From Streptomyces sp. HUAS ZL42 (GTDB taxonomy: Bacteria; Actinomycetota; Actinomycetes; Streptomycetales; Streptomycetaceae), in assembly GCF_040782645.1 (NCBI RefSeq), contig NZ_CP160403.1, positions 2,728,001-2,792,000 on the forward strand: a stretch of 64,000 nucleotides of DNA, read 5' to 3'. The position numbers were made by a program, and so were the translations under genes. Below are positions 1-9,210 of this stretch, piece after piece (positions within the stretch are counted from its first letter, which is position 1; each line of letters starts with the position of its first letter). A model generated the notes under the pieces. That model was not told the DNA's origin. It searched no databases and was given only the letters and a program-made list of their open reading frames with translations.

Positions 1-1
1 C

Positions 2-886
2 TTCGGGGCGTACGACGTCGCCGTCGCGGGCGGTGTCGAGCACATGGGCCGCCACCCGATGGGCGAGGGCGTGGACCCGAACCCGCGGTTCGTCAGCGAG
101 AAGCTGGTCGACGAGTCCGCCCTGTTCATGGGCATGACCGCGGAGAACCTGCACGACCGCTACCCGCAGATCACCAAGCTGCGCGCCGACGAGTACGCGG
201 TGCGCTCCCAGGAGAAGGCCGCCAAGGCGTACGCCGACGGCAAGATCCAGGCCGACCTGGTGCCGATCTCGGTGCGCCGGACCAACCCGGAGGCCGGCGA
301 GACCGGCTGGGGCCTGGTCACCGCGGACGAGCCGATGCGCCCGGGCACGACGCTGGAGAACCTCCAGGGCCTGAAGACCCCGTTCCGCGTCCACGGCCGG
401 GTGACCGCGGGCAACGCCGCCGGTCTGAACGACGGCGCCACCGCCTCGCTGATCGCGTCCGAGGACTTCGCCCGCGAGAACAGCCTGCCGGTGAAGATGC
501 GCCTCGTCGCGTACGCCTTCGCCGGCGTCGAGCCGGAGGTCATGGGCTACGGCCCGATCCCGGCCACGGAGAAGGCACTCGCCCAGGCGGGCCTGTCGAT
601 CTCCGACATCGGACTCTTCGAGATCAACGAGGCCTTCGCCGTCCAGGTCCTGGCCTTCCTCGACCACTACGGCATCGCGGACGACGACGAGCGCGTCAAC
701 CAGTACGGCGGCGCGATCGCCTTCGGTCACCCGCTCGCCTCCTCCGGCGTCCGTCTGATGACGCAGCTGGCCCGCCAGTTCGAGGAGCAGCCTCAGGTCC
801 GCTACGGCCTGACCACCATGTGCGTCGGCTTCGGCATGGGCGCGACGGTCATCTGGGAGAACCCGCACTTCGAGGGGGACAAGTGA
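2..886 (+). CDS. fadA: Acetyl-CoA acyltransferase (thiolase), 5' truncated by window edge
   Basis: This is the C-terminal part of a thiolase, the enzyme that cleaves 3-ketoacyl-CoA with CoA in the last step of beta-oxidation. The reading frame is open from base 2, so the N-terminus with the nucleophilic cysteine lies outside the window. Visible thiolase signatures are AGGVEHMGRHPM near the left edge, the NEAFA loop, the GHPLASSG active-site histidine motif and a C-terminal CVGFGMGAT block carrying the second catalytic cysteine. The stop codon overlaps the GTG of the next gene (GTGA), so it is translationally coupled to the FadB-like protein and the two should form a fatty-acid oxidation complex. 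The family assignment is firm; the chain-length specificity is not visible. Confidence 0.93.
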   Translation, partial: FGAYDVAVAGGVEHMGRHPMGEGVDPNPRFVSEKLVDESALFMGMTAENLHDRYPQITKLRADEYAVRSQEKAAKAYADGKIQADLVPISVRRTNPEAGETGWGLVTADEPMRPGTTLENLQGLKTPFRVHGRVTAGNAAGLNDGATASLIASEDFARENSLPVKMRLVAYAFAGVEPEVMGYGPIPATEKALAQAGLSISDIGLFEINEAFAVQVLAFLDHYGIADDDERVNQYGGAIAFGHPLASSGVRLMTQLARQFEEQPQVRYGLTTMCVGFGMGATVIWENPHFEGDK

Positions 887-3012
887 GCACCACCGCTGAG
901 CTTCTGAAGGGGGCGGCCGAGCTGTTCCCCGACGAGGTCGTGACGTCCGCGCACGTACGCCACCTCGACCTGCCGTTCGGTGCGGGGCGCTTCGCCCTCA
1001 TCACCCTGGACAACGGCTTCGACCACACCAAGCCGACGACCTTCGGCCCGGCCTCGCTCGCGAACCTCAACGCCGCGATCGACCAGGTCGAGAAGGAGGC
1101 CGCGGCCGGCGAGATCGTCGGCGTCGGCATCACCGGCAAGCCGTTCATCTTCGCCGTCGGCGCGGACCTCAAGGGCGTCGAGCTCCTCAAGGAGTACGAC
1201 CACGCGCTCGCCATCGGCAAGGGCGGCCACGAGGTCTTCAAGCGCCTGTCCGGCATCGCGGTCCCGACCTTCGCGTACTACAACGGCGCCGCGATGGGCG
1301 GCGGCGTCGAGGTCGGTCTGCACTGCAACTACCGGACCGTGTCGAAGGCGCTGCCCGCCTTCTCGCTCCCCGAGGTCTTCCTCGGCCTGGTCCCCGGCTG
1401 GGGCGGCTGCACCCTGCTGCCGAACCTGATCGGCGCCGACAAGGCCGTCTCGGTCATCATCGAGAACTCCCTCAACCAGAACAAGCAGCTCAAGGGTCAG
1501 CAGGTATTCGACCTCGGCATCGCCGACGCCATCTTCGAGGGCGCCGACTTCCTTGAGCAGTCGCTGATCTGGACCGCCCAGGTGCTGAAGGGCGACGTCG
1601 AGGTCGAGCGCCCGGTGATCGACCGCGGCGAGGCCTGGGACCAGGCCGTCGCCAAGGGCCGCTTCATCGCCGACGGCAAGGTGCACGGCGCCGCTCCGGC
1701 CGCCTACCGCGCCCTCGACATCATCGCCGCCGCCAAGAACGGCGACCTGCAGCAGGGCTACGACGCCGAGGACAAGGCACTCGCCGACCTGATCATGGGC
1801 GGCGAACTGCGCGCCGGTATCTACGCGTTCAACCTGGTGCAGAAGCGCGGCAAGCGTCCGGCGGGCGCGCCGGACAAGTCGCTGGCCCGACCGGTCACCA
1901 AGGTCGGTGTCGTCGGCGCCGGTCTGATGGCCTCCCAGCTCGCGCTGCTCTTCCTGCGCCGCCTGGAGGTCCCGGTCGTCCTCACGGACATCGACCAGGA
2001 GCGCGTCGACAAGGGTGTGGGCTACGTCCACGCCGAGATCGACAAGCTGCTCGGCAAGGGCCGTATCAACCAGGACAAGGCCAACCGCCTGAAGGCGCTG
2101 GTCACCGGTGTGCTGGACAAGGCCGAGGGCTTCTCCGACGCCGACTTCGTCATCGAGGCCGTCTTCGAGGAGATCGGCGTCAAGCAGCAGGTGTTCGCGG
2201 AGGTCGAGGCGGTCGCCCCGGCGCACGCGATCCTGGCGACGAACACGTCCTCCCTCTCGGTGACGGAGATGGCGTCGAAGCTCAAGAACCCCGAGCGGGT
2301 CGTGGGCTTCCACTTCTTCAACCCGGTCGCGATCCTCCCGCTCCTGGAGATCGTCCGCGGCGAGAAGACGGACGACGCCTCGCTGGCGACCGCCTTCGCG
2401 GTGGCCAAGAAGCTGAAGAAGACGGCGGTTCTGGTGAAGGACGCCCCGGCGTTCGTCGTGAACCGCATCCTCACCCGCTTCATGGGCGAGATCCAGAACG
2501 TGATCGACGAGGGCACGCCCGTCGAGGTCGCCGAGAAGGCGGTGGAGCCCCTGGGCCTGCCGATGTCCCCGCTGGTCCTCCTGGAGCTGGTCGGCCCGGC
2601 GATCGGCCTGCACGTCTCGGAGACGCTCAACAGGGCCTTCCCGGACCGGTTCACGGTCTCCGAGAACCTCGCGGCTGTCGTCAAGGCGGGCAAGCGCGGC
2701 TTCTACGTCTACGACAGCGGCAAGCCGGAGCTGGACCCGGAGGTCGCGGCGCTGCTGAAGCAGGGCGACGTCGTCCTGACCGAGGAGCAGGTCCGCGAGC
2801 GCGTCCTGGACGCGGTGGCGCAGGAGATCGGGCTCATGCTCGACGAGGGCGTCGTCGCCGAGGCCCAGGACGTCGACCTCTGCCTGATCACGGGCGCCGG
2901 CTGGCCCTTCCACCTGGGCGGCATCACGCCGTACCTGGACCGCGAGGGCGTCTCAGAGCGGGTGAACGGGAAGCGGTTCCTGGCTCCGGGCGTGGCGAGC
3001 GTCCCGGCGTAG
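883..3012 (+). CDS. fadB: Multifunctional enoyl-CoA hydratase / 3-hydroxyacyl-CoA dehydrogenase (FadB/FadJ type)
   Basis: This 709-residue two-domain enzyme carries out hydration and NAD-dependent oxidation in beta-oxidation. Roughly the first 290 residues are a crotonase fold, with the oxyanion-hole segment NGAAMGGGVE and a following LPEVFLGLVPGWGG block. From about residue 330 there is a Rossmann 3-hydroxyacyl-CoA dehydrogenase domain with VGAGLMASQ, the NTSSLSVTEMA segment and the GFHFFNPV motif, followed by the C-terminal dehydrogenase repeat. The GTG start overlaps the thiolase stop by four bases; an upstream in-frame GTG would run deep into the thiolase and is unlikely. A strong terminator hairpin follows the stop, so this is the end of a fadAB operon. 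Confidence 0.93.
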   Translation: MSTTAELLKGAAELFPDEVVTSAHVRHLDLPFGAGRFALITLDNGFDHTKPTTFGPASLANLNAAIDQVEKEAAAGEIVGVGITGKPFIFAVGADLKGVELLKEYDHALAIGKGGHEVFKRLSGIAVPTFAYYNGAAMGGGVEVGLHCNYRTVSKALPAFSLPEVFLGLVPGWGGCTLLPNLIGADKAVSVIIENSLNQNKQLKGQQVFDLGIADAIFEGADFLEQSLIWTAQVLKGDVEVERPVIDRGEAWDQAVAKGRFIADGKVHGAAPAAYRALDIIAAAKNGDLQQGYDAEDKALADLIMGGELRAGIYAFNLVQKRGKRPAGAPDKSLARPVTKVGVVGAGLMASQLALLFLRRLEVPVVLTDIDQERVDKGVGYVHAEIDKLLGKGRINQDKANRLKALVTGVLDKAEGFSDADFVIEAVFEEIGVKQQVFAEVEAVAPAHAILATNTSSLSVTEMASKLKNPERVVGFHFFNPVAILPLLEIVRGEKTDDASLATAFAVAKKLKKTAVLVKDAPAFVVNRILTRFMGEIQNVIDEGTPVEVAEKAVEPLGLPMSPLVLLELVGPAIGLHVSETLNRAFPDRFTVSENLAAVVKAGKRGFYVYDSGKPELDPEVAALLKQGDVVLTEEQVRERVLDAVAQEIGLMLDEGVVAEAQDVDLCLITGAGWPFHLGGITPYLDREGVSERVNGKRFLAPGVASVPA

Positions 3013-3025
3013 CAGGGGTCCCGTA

Positions 3026-3073
3026 CAAGGGGCGGGCCCGCACGGTACCGATCCGTGCGGGCCCGCCCCCTTG
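3026..3073 (+). terminator. Rho-independent-type hairpin after fadB
   Basis: The two arms (CAAGGGGCGGGCCCGCACGG and its near-perfect complement ending CCCCCTTG) form a GC-rich stem of about 20 bp with a small loop, 13 bases after the fadB stop. There is no long T tract, as is common in Streptomyces. It separates the beta-oxidation operon from the next gene. Confidence 0.8.
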
Positions 3074-3176
3074 TCTGTGGAGGGGCTGGGTCAAGTCCGG
3101 CCTGGGCACGAGGATGACCTGCGGGGGTCCCTTCTGCATGTCATCTCCTGCCGTACACCTGGGGCTAGGATCTCCA

Positions 3177-3231
3177 CACAGCCAGATCAAACGTTCATAT
3201 TCACCCCACGTTCTTGATCACAGCCAGATCA
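3177..3231. promoter_or_regulatory. Direct and inverted repeats in promoter of the CBM3-GH16 gene
   Basis: A 13-bp direct repeat, CACAGCCAGATCA, occurs at 3177-3189 and 3219-3231, exactly 42 bp apart. Between the copies lie a GATCAA/TTGATC inverted pair (3185-3190 and 3214-3219) and two ACGTTC units. The block ends about 30 bases before the GTG start of the CBM3-GH16 protein. The repeats are visible in the sequence; that they bind a regulator is inference, and I do not recognise which one. Confidence 0.5.
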
Positions 3232-3261
3232 GGAACACCCATTGTCCTGCGGAGGAAATCC

Positions 3262-4686
3262 GTGACGTCCACCCGCCGCCAACAACCCCGACGTCGGGTG
3301 TGGCCCAGAATCAAGCTGTTCCTCCTCGTTGCTGTCGTGGCCGCCGGCGCCACGGCGCTGTATCCGATCTGGCGCAAGGCGAACCCGGATCCACCCGAGC
3401 TCACCGTCCGGTACCGGACGGCCACTCCCGCGACGGCCGAGGCGGCCGAGCCGTCGCTGGAGGTCTTCAACGAGTCGAAGAAGCCACTGCCGCTGAGTGA
3501 CGTGACCCTGCGGTACTACTTCACCGCGGACGAGGGCTCGTACGGCTTCAACTGCGTCCAGGCCGCCTTCGACTGCTCGAACGTCGCTGGGACGGTGACC
3601 GAGTTGGACAATCCGACCGACACGGCCGACCACTGCCTGGAGATCAGGTTCACGGCCCAGGCGGGCACTTTGAAGTCCGGTGCCAACAGCAAGGGCATCG
3701 ACCTGCAACTGTTCCGCCTCGACCACAAGAAGCTGAACCAGTCCAACGACCGCTCCTTCGACGCGGACAAGACCACCTACAAGGAGTCGAAGAAGGTCAC
3801 CGCGTACAAGCGCGGGGTACTCACCTGGGGCGAGGAGCCGGACGGCAAGAAGCCGGACGACGACGAGAAGTCGCCGAAGGCCTCAGCCGCCGATCGGGCG
3901 CCGGCCCTCCCGTCCGGTGTTCTCTTCGACAACTTCCACTACACCGGCCCGAAGGACCCCGCCCTCTTCAAGCACGGCTGGCTCATCCGCACCAGCGACG
4001 GCGGCCCCGGCATCCACGACACGTGGTCGGCCGACGGCGTCAGCTTCCCCGCCGAGAAGGACGCCCTGGGCGACGGCCAGGTGCTCAACCTGCGCGCCAG
4101 TACGGACGGTACGAAGGCAGGCACGAAGCAGGCCAGCGTGGGCACCTCCGGCAGGGAGTTCCGCTCGGGGACGTACGCCGCCCGAATGTACTTCAACGAC
4201 GATCCAGCATCCGGCAAGGACGGCGACCACGTCAACCAGACCTTCTACACCATCGGCGGCAAGGGCACGGCCTACAGCGAGCTCGACAACGAGTACATGC
4301 CCAACGGGGGCTGGGGTCGTCTCGGACCCAAGCTCGACAACGTGACATGGCACACCGTGGACGACCGCGTGTACAACACGACGAACAAGAGCCTGGCCGG
4401 GTGGCACACCATCGTGATCACCGTCAAGGACGACGTGGTGACGTACCGCCTGGACGGCAAGAAGCTCTACACCACCAGTGGCAAGTACGCCCCGCGTGCG
4501 GGCATGTCCGTGAACTTCAACACGTGGTTCATCGATCTGCCGTTCAAGGGTGGCGAGCGCGCCTGGGACATGAAGGTCGACTGGCTGTACTACAACGCCG
4601 AGGAAGCACTGTCCCTTGACGACATCGACGCGGCGGTCAACAGCTTCAGCGAGAACGGCATGAACTACTTCAACACCACTTCCTGA
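3262..4686 (+). CDS. Membrane-anchored or secreted CBM3 + GH16-family protein
   Basis: This 474-residue protein has an Arg-rich N-terminus followed by a hydrophobic segment (about residues 14-34), so it is either a signal-anchor or a secreted protein. Residues about 40-190 resemble a cellulose-binding CBM3 module; the typical closing pattern NQSNDRSFD followed by LTWGEEP is present. An Asp/Lys-rich linker leads to a laminarinase/GH16-like jelly roll with ELDNEY, which fits the ExDxE catalytic signature of GH16. The GTG start at 3262 has GGAGG six bases upstream and is preferred over longer starts. It sits beside a deacetylase, a beta-glycosyltransferase and a nucleotide-sugar dehydrogenase. 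A role in trimming a cell-surface polysaccharide is therefore more plausible than nutrient cellulose degradation, but this is inference. Confidence 0.75.
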   Translation: MTSTRRQQPRRRVWPRIKLFLLVAVVAAGATALYPIWRKANPDPPELTVRYRTATPATAEAAEPSLEVFNESKKPLPLSDVTLRYYFTADEGSYGFNCVQAAFDCSNVAGTVTELDNPTDTADHCLEIRFTAQAGTLKSGANSKGIDLQLFRLDHKKLNQSNDRSFDADKTTYKESKKVTAYKRGVLTWGEEPDGKKPDDDEKSPKASAADRAPALPSGVLFDNFHYTGPKDPALFKHGWLIRTSDGGPGIHDTWSADGVSFPAEKDALGDGQVLNLRASTDGTKAGTKQASVGTSGREFRSGTYAARMYFNDDPASGKDGDHVNQTFYTIGGKGTAYSELDNEYMPNGGWGRLGPKLDNVTWHTVDDRVYNTTNKSLAGWHTIVITVKDDVVTYRLDGKKLYTTSGKYAPRAGMSVNFNTWFIDLPFKGGERAWDMKVDWLYYNAEEALSLDDIDAAVNSFSENGMNYFNTTS

Positions 4687-4700
4687 ACGGGGGAGCTCGC

Positions 4701-6155
4701 ATGAGCCACGAAGAATCCCTGGTCGCCCGTGCGTTGAGTCGGCGCTCCGCGCTGCGGTTGGCCGGAACGGGGAGTCTGGTGGCCGCCGGGGGCGCGGCGC
4801 TGGGCACTGTGCCCGCCCAGCCCGCCGCAGCGGCCCCGGCGGCCGCAGGGATCGGAAGCCTGGTCACACCACCGACGTACGCTCCCTCCGGGCACCGTCC
4901 CAGATACCGCCGCGCCACCTGGTCCCAGCAGTTCCAGCCCGGCCACGGCTGGACCGGCGCAGGCACCGGCACGGCCTCCGCCAACCTGAACGACACGTCC
5001 GTGTTCGTCCGCGGCACGCAGTCGGTGCGGGTGACCACCTCGGGCACGGGCAAACAGTCGTATGTCCGCAAGCTCGGCGGAGCGGCGACGAGTCTCACCG
5101 GCAAGGCGATCCGGCTCGTCTTCCGGGTCGACGACACCACGCACCTCTCGAAGCTGTCCTTCTACCTGGGCACCGGCTCCCTCGCGAACTACTTCCTCTG
5201 GCAGTTCCACACCCACTCCGCGACGGCGACGAACTACGTCCAGTCCGGTGAATGGGTGACGGTGCACCTGCAATGGGCGGACGTCGCGAGCGCGGTCGGC
5301 ACATACTCGCTCTCATCAACCGGGGTCCCGTCCACCACGACCGGCTTCACGGACATGTCGTTCGCCGTGTACGACAACGCAGGCGGCCCGGTGACATACC
5401 ACCTGCAGTCCGTCGAGCTGATACCCGACACCGCCTCCGTCTTCCCGAAGGGAGTCGTCTCGATCACCTTCGACGACTCCCACACCTCTGTCCACGGCCT
5501 GGCCCGCCCTGTGATGGACGCCTACGGCTTCGCCGGCACCGTCTACAACATTGCCGACGCGATCGGCACCAGCAGCTTCCTGACGCTGGATCAGATGCAC
5601 TCCCTGCAGGACTTCTCAGGCTGGGAGATGGCCGGGCACTCGTACGCGACGAGCGCCCACACGGCGAGCTACAGCAAGCTGACCGCGCAGCAGGTGGACG
5701 ACGACCTGCGGACCCTGCGGGAGTGGCTGGTGGGGAACGGCTTCACCAGCGAGCACTTCGCCTATCCGCACGGCGCGTTCGAGAAGACCACCGACGGCGT
5801 GCCAGTCGACCAGATAGCCGGTCGGCACTTCACCACGGCCCGGTCCATCATCTCCGAGACGATCGAGTCCTTCGCCCCCGCCATGCCCTACCGCCTCAAG
5901 GCGCTCACCGGCATCAACGATGGCTCAGGGATCGGCGGTACGGCGCTGGCGAACCTGACGGCAGCGGGCGGCCGGCTCGACCGGTGCGCCGCCAACGGCG
6001 ACTGGCTCATCCTCTGTCTGCACCGAGTCGTCGACGGAGCTCCGGCGTCGAGTACGGAGATCAGCAAGACCGGCCTCAACACGCTCATGAAGGCGATCGC
6101 GGACCGGGGGATTCCCGTGGTGACGGTCGCGGAGGCGATGGCGTACTACATGTAG
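4701..6155 (+). CDS. Tat-exported polysaccharide deacetylase family protein
   Basis: This 484-residue protein begins with a twin-arginine signal (SRRSALRL, then a hydrophobic stretch and an Ala-rich cleavage region near residue 45). The middle third (about 70-245) is a beta-sandwich-like region. The C-terminal NodB-type domain carries the metal-binding TFDDSH motif at 256-261 and the second motif GHSYATSAH at about 312-320. Such enzymes remove acetyl groups from GlcNAc-containing polysaccharides outside the cell. The ATG has GGGGGAG upstream. It is 14 bases after the CBM3-GH16 gene, so the two are probably co-transcribed, and it converges on the glycosyltransferase gene. Substrate unknown. 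Confidence 0.85.
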   Translation: MSHEESLVARALSRRSALRLAGTGSLVAAGGAALGTVPAQPAAAAPAAAGIGSLVTPPTYAPSGHRPRYRRATWSQQFQPGHGWTGAGTGTASANLNDTSVFVRGTQSVRVTTSGTGKQSYVRKLGGAATSLTGKAIRLVFRVDDTTHLSKLSFYLGTGSLANYFLWQFHTHSATATNYVQSGEWVTVHLQWADVASAVGTYSLSSTGVPSTTTGFTDMSFAVYDNAGGPVTYHLQSVELIPDTASVFPKGVVSITFDDSHTSVHGLARPVMDAYGFAGTVYNIADAIGTSSFLTLDQMHSLQDFSGWEMAGHSYATSAHTASYSKLTAQQVDDDLRTLREWLVGNGFTSEHFAYPHGAFEKTTDGVPVDQIAGRHFTTARSIISETIESFAPAMPYRLKALTGINDGSGIGGTALANLTAAGGRLDRCAANGDWLILCLHRVVDGAPASSTEISKTGLNTLMKAIADRGIPVVTVAEAMAYYM

Positions 6156-6162
6156 ACACGGC

Positions 6163-6198
6163 AGATGGGGGCGGCTCTGCGAAGAACCGCCCCCATCT
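6163..6198. terminator. Bidirectional terminator hairpin
   Basis: A perfect 12-bp inverted repeat (AGATGGGGGCGG / CCGCCCCCATCT) lies between the convergent deacetylase and glycosyltransferase genes. A short TTT follows on the plus strand. It probably ends transcription from both sides. Confidence 0.8.
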
Positions 6199-6208
6199 TT
6201 GCTGTGCT

Positions 6209-7942
6209 CTACCAGCCCTGCCCGTTCCCGTTGCCCTGCTGCCAGGAAGGGTCGACGTACCCGCCCTGGTGCTGGGCGTGCCGGCCGTCCTGGCCGGAGT
6301 AGTACGGGTCGTACTGCCCGCCCTGCCACTGCTGTGGCTGTTCGGCCGGTTCGGGCGTCCCCCAGGACACACGCTGCTGGGGTGCGTAGGCGTGCTGTTC
6401 GTCGTAGCCGGGCAGTGGCTGCGGCTGCGGCGGGATGGCAGGGGCGACGCGTTGGGCCGTGCGCCTCAGGGCCACGCCTTCGAGGCGCATCAATTGGAGC
6501 GTCTCGGTGACCTTCTTGTCGGAGTACGGGTCCTCTTCCTCGAAGATCTCCGTCACGTCGGCCTCGTGGTCGCCCCCCACGGACACCTCGACGCCGCCCT
6601 GGCGGGTACCCCAACTGCCCTTGTGCAGGGTGAGGAGGGCGTAGAACCGCAGCGGGGTCAGCAGCGTCAGCTGGATCACGCCATAGATCGGCGCGAGCAG
6701 GAACATGCCGAACCGCTTGATGAAGCCCATGCCCCGGCGCGGGAAGTCGAGGTACCGCACATTGCGGAGGTAGCCCATGAGCACCATGAAGACCAGGTAG
6801 TCACCGATGTGGGCGACGAACCGCTCCGGGTGGAGGATCGGGGTGATGACCATCGAGTAGAACATCGCCGAGCCGAAGACCAGCCACAGCGCCAGTTCCA
6901 TGCAGGTCAGCCAGAAGGCGGGCCGGTACTTCTTCTGGTGCCGGAAGGCCCACAGGGACTCACGGAAGAAGGACTTGTTCCAGCGGACCTGCTGGCGCAG
7001 GAAGTGCGGGAGTTTCTCGGGGACGGCCGTGTAGCCGACGGCGGTCTCCTGGAAGACGACCTGGCCTTCCATGAGGCAGTAGTTGGTCATACGGCGGTCG
7101 TCGCCGAAGACGGCCGGCTTGCCCAGGAACTGCTGGTTGAGGAAGTCCGGGAGGTACTTGCGCACCAGCGTGCCCCGGTAGGCCGAGAGCGCGCCGCAGC
7201 AGCACAGGACCGACTTCAGGCGCGAGTAGGCGGCCCGTTCGAAGAGGAATGAGTTGCCGTAGCGCAGGTCCTGCAGGCGCGTGAAAATGTTGCTGTCGTG
7301 GTTGAGCGCCAGCACCATGCCGGTGGAGGCCATGATGCGCTCGTCGGCCAGCGGCAGCAGGAGTTCGCGGACCGTGTCCCGGGAGAGCACCGTGTCCGAG
7401 TCCACGCACAGGAAGATGTCGGAGTACGGCGCCGCCTCGAAGCCGAGGGCGAGAGCCTCGCGCTTGCCCTTGTTCTCGGGCTGCACGCTGACCGTGTACT
7501 TGACGCCTTTGGCCTCGAACTCGCGGCGCATCTTCTTCGCCGCCCTGATGCCTGCGGGGTCGGCGCTGCAGTCGTCGATGATGTGAATCTCGTTCGGCAG
7601 CCGGCTCTGCGCGAGGAGACTGCGCATGCCCTGCTCGAACATCACCGGGTCCTCGTTGTAGATCGGGATGACCGCGGTGACCCAGGCGTTCTCCAGGTAT
7701 TCCAGCTCCTCCCGCCCGGCCTTGGCCGGACGGTAGAAGAGAGCACCGAACATCTTGAGGGCCAGCAGGCCCATGGCGCCCATCGAGTACACGTGCAGGG
7801 AGCCCGCGTCGAGCCGGGTGACGATGACCCCGGCGAGGGCGAGGAAGACGAAGTACGAGACTTTCAGATGTCTGCGCTTGCGGTGCGCTCGGCGGCCGCC
7901 GGACTCGACGGCCCCGGGTATGTACGTGTCTTCGGCAGTCAC
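6209..7942 (-). CDS. Processive GT2 glycosyltransferase, hyaluronan/cellulose-synthase-like membrane protein
   Basis: This 577-residue polytopic membrane enzyme has two N-terminal hydrophobic segments (about 28-70), a cytoplasmic GT-A domain with IPIYNED (93-99), DSD (181-183), GDDR (280-283) and QQVRW (317-321), then several C-terminal membrane helices. This motif set belongs to processive beta-glycosyltransferases such as HasA, NodC and cellulose synthase. The last 80 or so residues are Gln/Gly/Tyr/Pro-rich and likely disordered. The GTG start at 7942 overlaps the stop of the nucleotide-sugar dehydrogenase (GTGA), so the sugar donor maker and the polymerase are coupled. This suggests a uronate-containing exopolysaccharide. 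Frame extension further upstream into the dehydrogenase is only a shadow. Confidence 0.85.
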   Translation of the reverse strand: MTAEDTYIPGAVESGGRRAHRKRRHLKVSYFVFLALAGVIVTRLDAGSLHVYSMGAMGLLALKMFGALFYRPAKAGREELEYLENAWVTAVIPIYNEDPVMFEQGMRSLLAQSRLPNEIHIIDDCSADPAGIRAAKKMRREFEAKGVKYTVSVQPENKGKREALALGFEAAPYSDIFLCVDSDTVLSRDTVRELLLPLADERIMASTGMVLALNHDSNIFTRLQDLRYGNSFLFERAAYSRLKSVLCCCGALSAYRGTLVRKYLPDFLNQQFLGKPAVFGDDRRMTNYCLMEGQVVFQETAVGYTAVPEKLPHFLRQQVRWNKSFFRESLWAFRHQKKYRPAFWLTCMELALWLVFGSAMFYSMVITPILHPERFVAHIGDYLVFMVLMGYLRNVRYLDFPRRGMGFIKRFGMFLLAPIYGVIQLTLLTPLRFYALLTLHKGSWGTRQGGVEVSVGGDHEADVTEIFEEEDPYSDKKVTETLQLMRLEGVALRRTAQRVAPAIPPQPQPLPGYDEQHAYAPQQRVSWGTPEPAEQPQQWQGGQYDPYYSGQDGRHAQHQGGYVDPSWQQGNGNGQGW

Positions 7943-9210
7943 AGCTTGACCACCCGCGGGTGATCGGCGGACTTGCCCCGGGTGTCGAACAGCGCACGGC
8001 TGCGGTCCGCGAGTAGACCGAGGTCGATCTCGCGGTGGGGCTGGAGCAGGATGGTGAGGTCTGCGGTCTCGGCCGCTGCGAGATAGTCGCCGACCCGCTC
8101 GACCGGTGTCCCGGCGACCGTCCAGTCGTCGACGTGGGGGTCGAAGTAGACGAGTTCGGCACCCCGGGCGAGGAGGTTCTCGGCGACTGCGAGGGCCGGG
8201 CTCTCGCGCTGGTCGGAGATGTCGGGCTTGTAGGTGACGCCGAGAAGCAGGACGCGGGCACCGCGCACCGCCTTGCCCTGGTCGTTCAGCAGTTCGGCGG
8301 CCCGGTTGACCACGTGAACGGGCATGCGCTGGTTGATCTCCTGCGCGAGCTCCACGAACCGGAACGGGATGCCCAGCGAACGCACCTTGTACGACAGGTA
8401 GTTGGGGTCGATCGGGATGCAGTGCCCGCCGACGCCGGGGCCCGGGTAGAAGGGGGCGAAGCCGAACGGCTTGGTGGAGGCGCAGCGGATCGCGTCCCAC
8501 AGGTCGACGCCGATCTCGCGGCAGAACATCGACATCTCGTTCACCAGGGCGATGTTGACGTGCCGGTAGGTGTTCTCCAGCAGCTTGGCCATCTCGGCCT
8601 CGCGTGTGCCCTTCGCCTCCACGACACGCGTCACGAAACGCTCGTAGAGAGCGCGGGCGGCCTTGGTGCAGTCGGCGGTGATGCCGCCGACGACCTTTGG
8701 CGTGTTCTCAAGTCCGAAGGCCGCATTGCCCGGGTCGATGCGCTCGGGCGAGAAGGCCAGGTGGAAGTCCTCGCCGACGCGCAGGCCGCGGGCCTCCAGA
8801 CGCGGACGGACGACCTCGTCGGTGGTTCCGGGGTACGTCGTCGACTCGAGCACGACGAGTGTCCCGGGGAGGAGGTGGGCGGCGATGTCCTCGACGGCTG
8901 CGTTGACTGCGCCGAGGTCCGGGGAGCCGTACTCGGTGAGCGGGGTGGGGACACAGATGACGACCGCGGCGGCGTCCGCGATCACCTCGGGCCGGTCGAC
9001 CGCCTGGAAGCCCTGATCGAGCATCGTGGCGACCTCGGCGTCCGTGATGTCGTCCACGTGGGACCGGCCGGCGTTCAGACCGTCGACGACGCTCCGGCTG
9101 CGGTCGAGACCGACGACCTTCAGCCCTGCCCCCGCCGCGGAGCGGGCCAGGGGAAGCCCAACGTACCCAAGCCCCACAACGACAAGATCCACCGTAGAGG
9201 ATCTGCTCAC
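7939..9210 (-). CDS. Nucleotide-sugar 6-dehydrogenase (UDP-Glc / UDP-GlcNAc dehydrogenase family)
   Basis: It oxidises the C6 hydroxyl of a UDP-sugar to a uronate with two NAD+. The 423-residue form begins just before the Rossmann strand VVVGLGYVGLP (glycine motif at 13-20). It holds the SPERIDPG block and the catalytic cysteine within GVGGHCIPIDP (Cys about 264), and ends with the third domain VLLLGVTYKPDISDQRESP. The GGHCIPIDP form is closer to WbpA-type UDP-GlcNAc dehydrogenases than to classical UDP-glucose enzymes. The start is uncertain: GTG at 9210 fits the family length, while GTG at 9267 would add 19 residues. It is divergent from the LCP gene and overlaps the glycosyltransferase start. 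Confidence 0.87.
   Translation of the reverse strand: MSRSSTVDLVVVGLGYVGLPLARSAAGAGLKVVGLDRSRSVVDGLNAGRSHVDDITDAEVATMLDQGFQAVDRPEVIADAAAVVICVPTPLTEYGSPDLGAVNAAVEDIAAHLLPGTLVVLESTTYPGTTDEVVRPRLEARGLRVGEDFHLAFSPERIDPGNAAFGLENTPKVVGGITADCTKAARALYERFVTRVVEAKGTREAEMAKLLENTYRHVNIALVNEMSMFCREIGVDLWDAIRCASTKPFGFAPFYPGPGVGGHCIPIDPNYLSYKVRSLGIPFRFVELAQEINQRMPVHVVNRAAELLNDQGKAVRGARVLLLGVTYKPDISDQRESPALAVAENLLARGAELVYFDPHVDDWTVAGTPVERVGDYLAAAETADLTILLQPHREIDLGLLADRSRALFDTRGKSADHPRVVKL

Noticed and set aside
802..2913. 703-codon open frame on the minus strand opposite fadB
   Set aside because: Very long antisense frames are normal in 70% GC DNA; the product is a Val/Asp/Arg-rich shadow without motifs, and the plus-strand frame is a clear FadB.
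5252..7252. 666-codon plus-strand frame spanning deacetylase and glycosyltransferase
   Set aside because: It crosses a strong terminator hairpin and is out of frame with both known genes.
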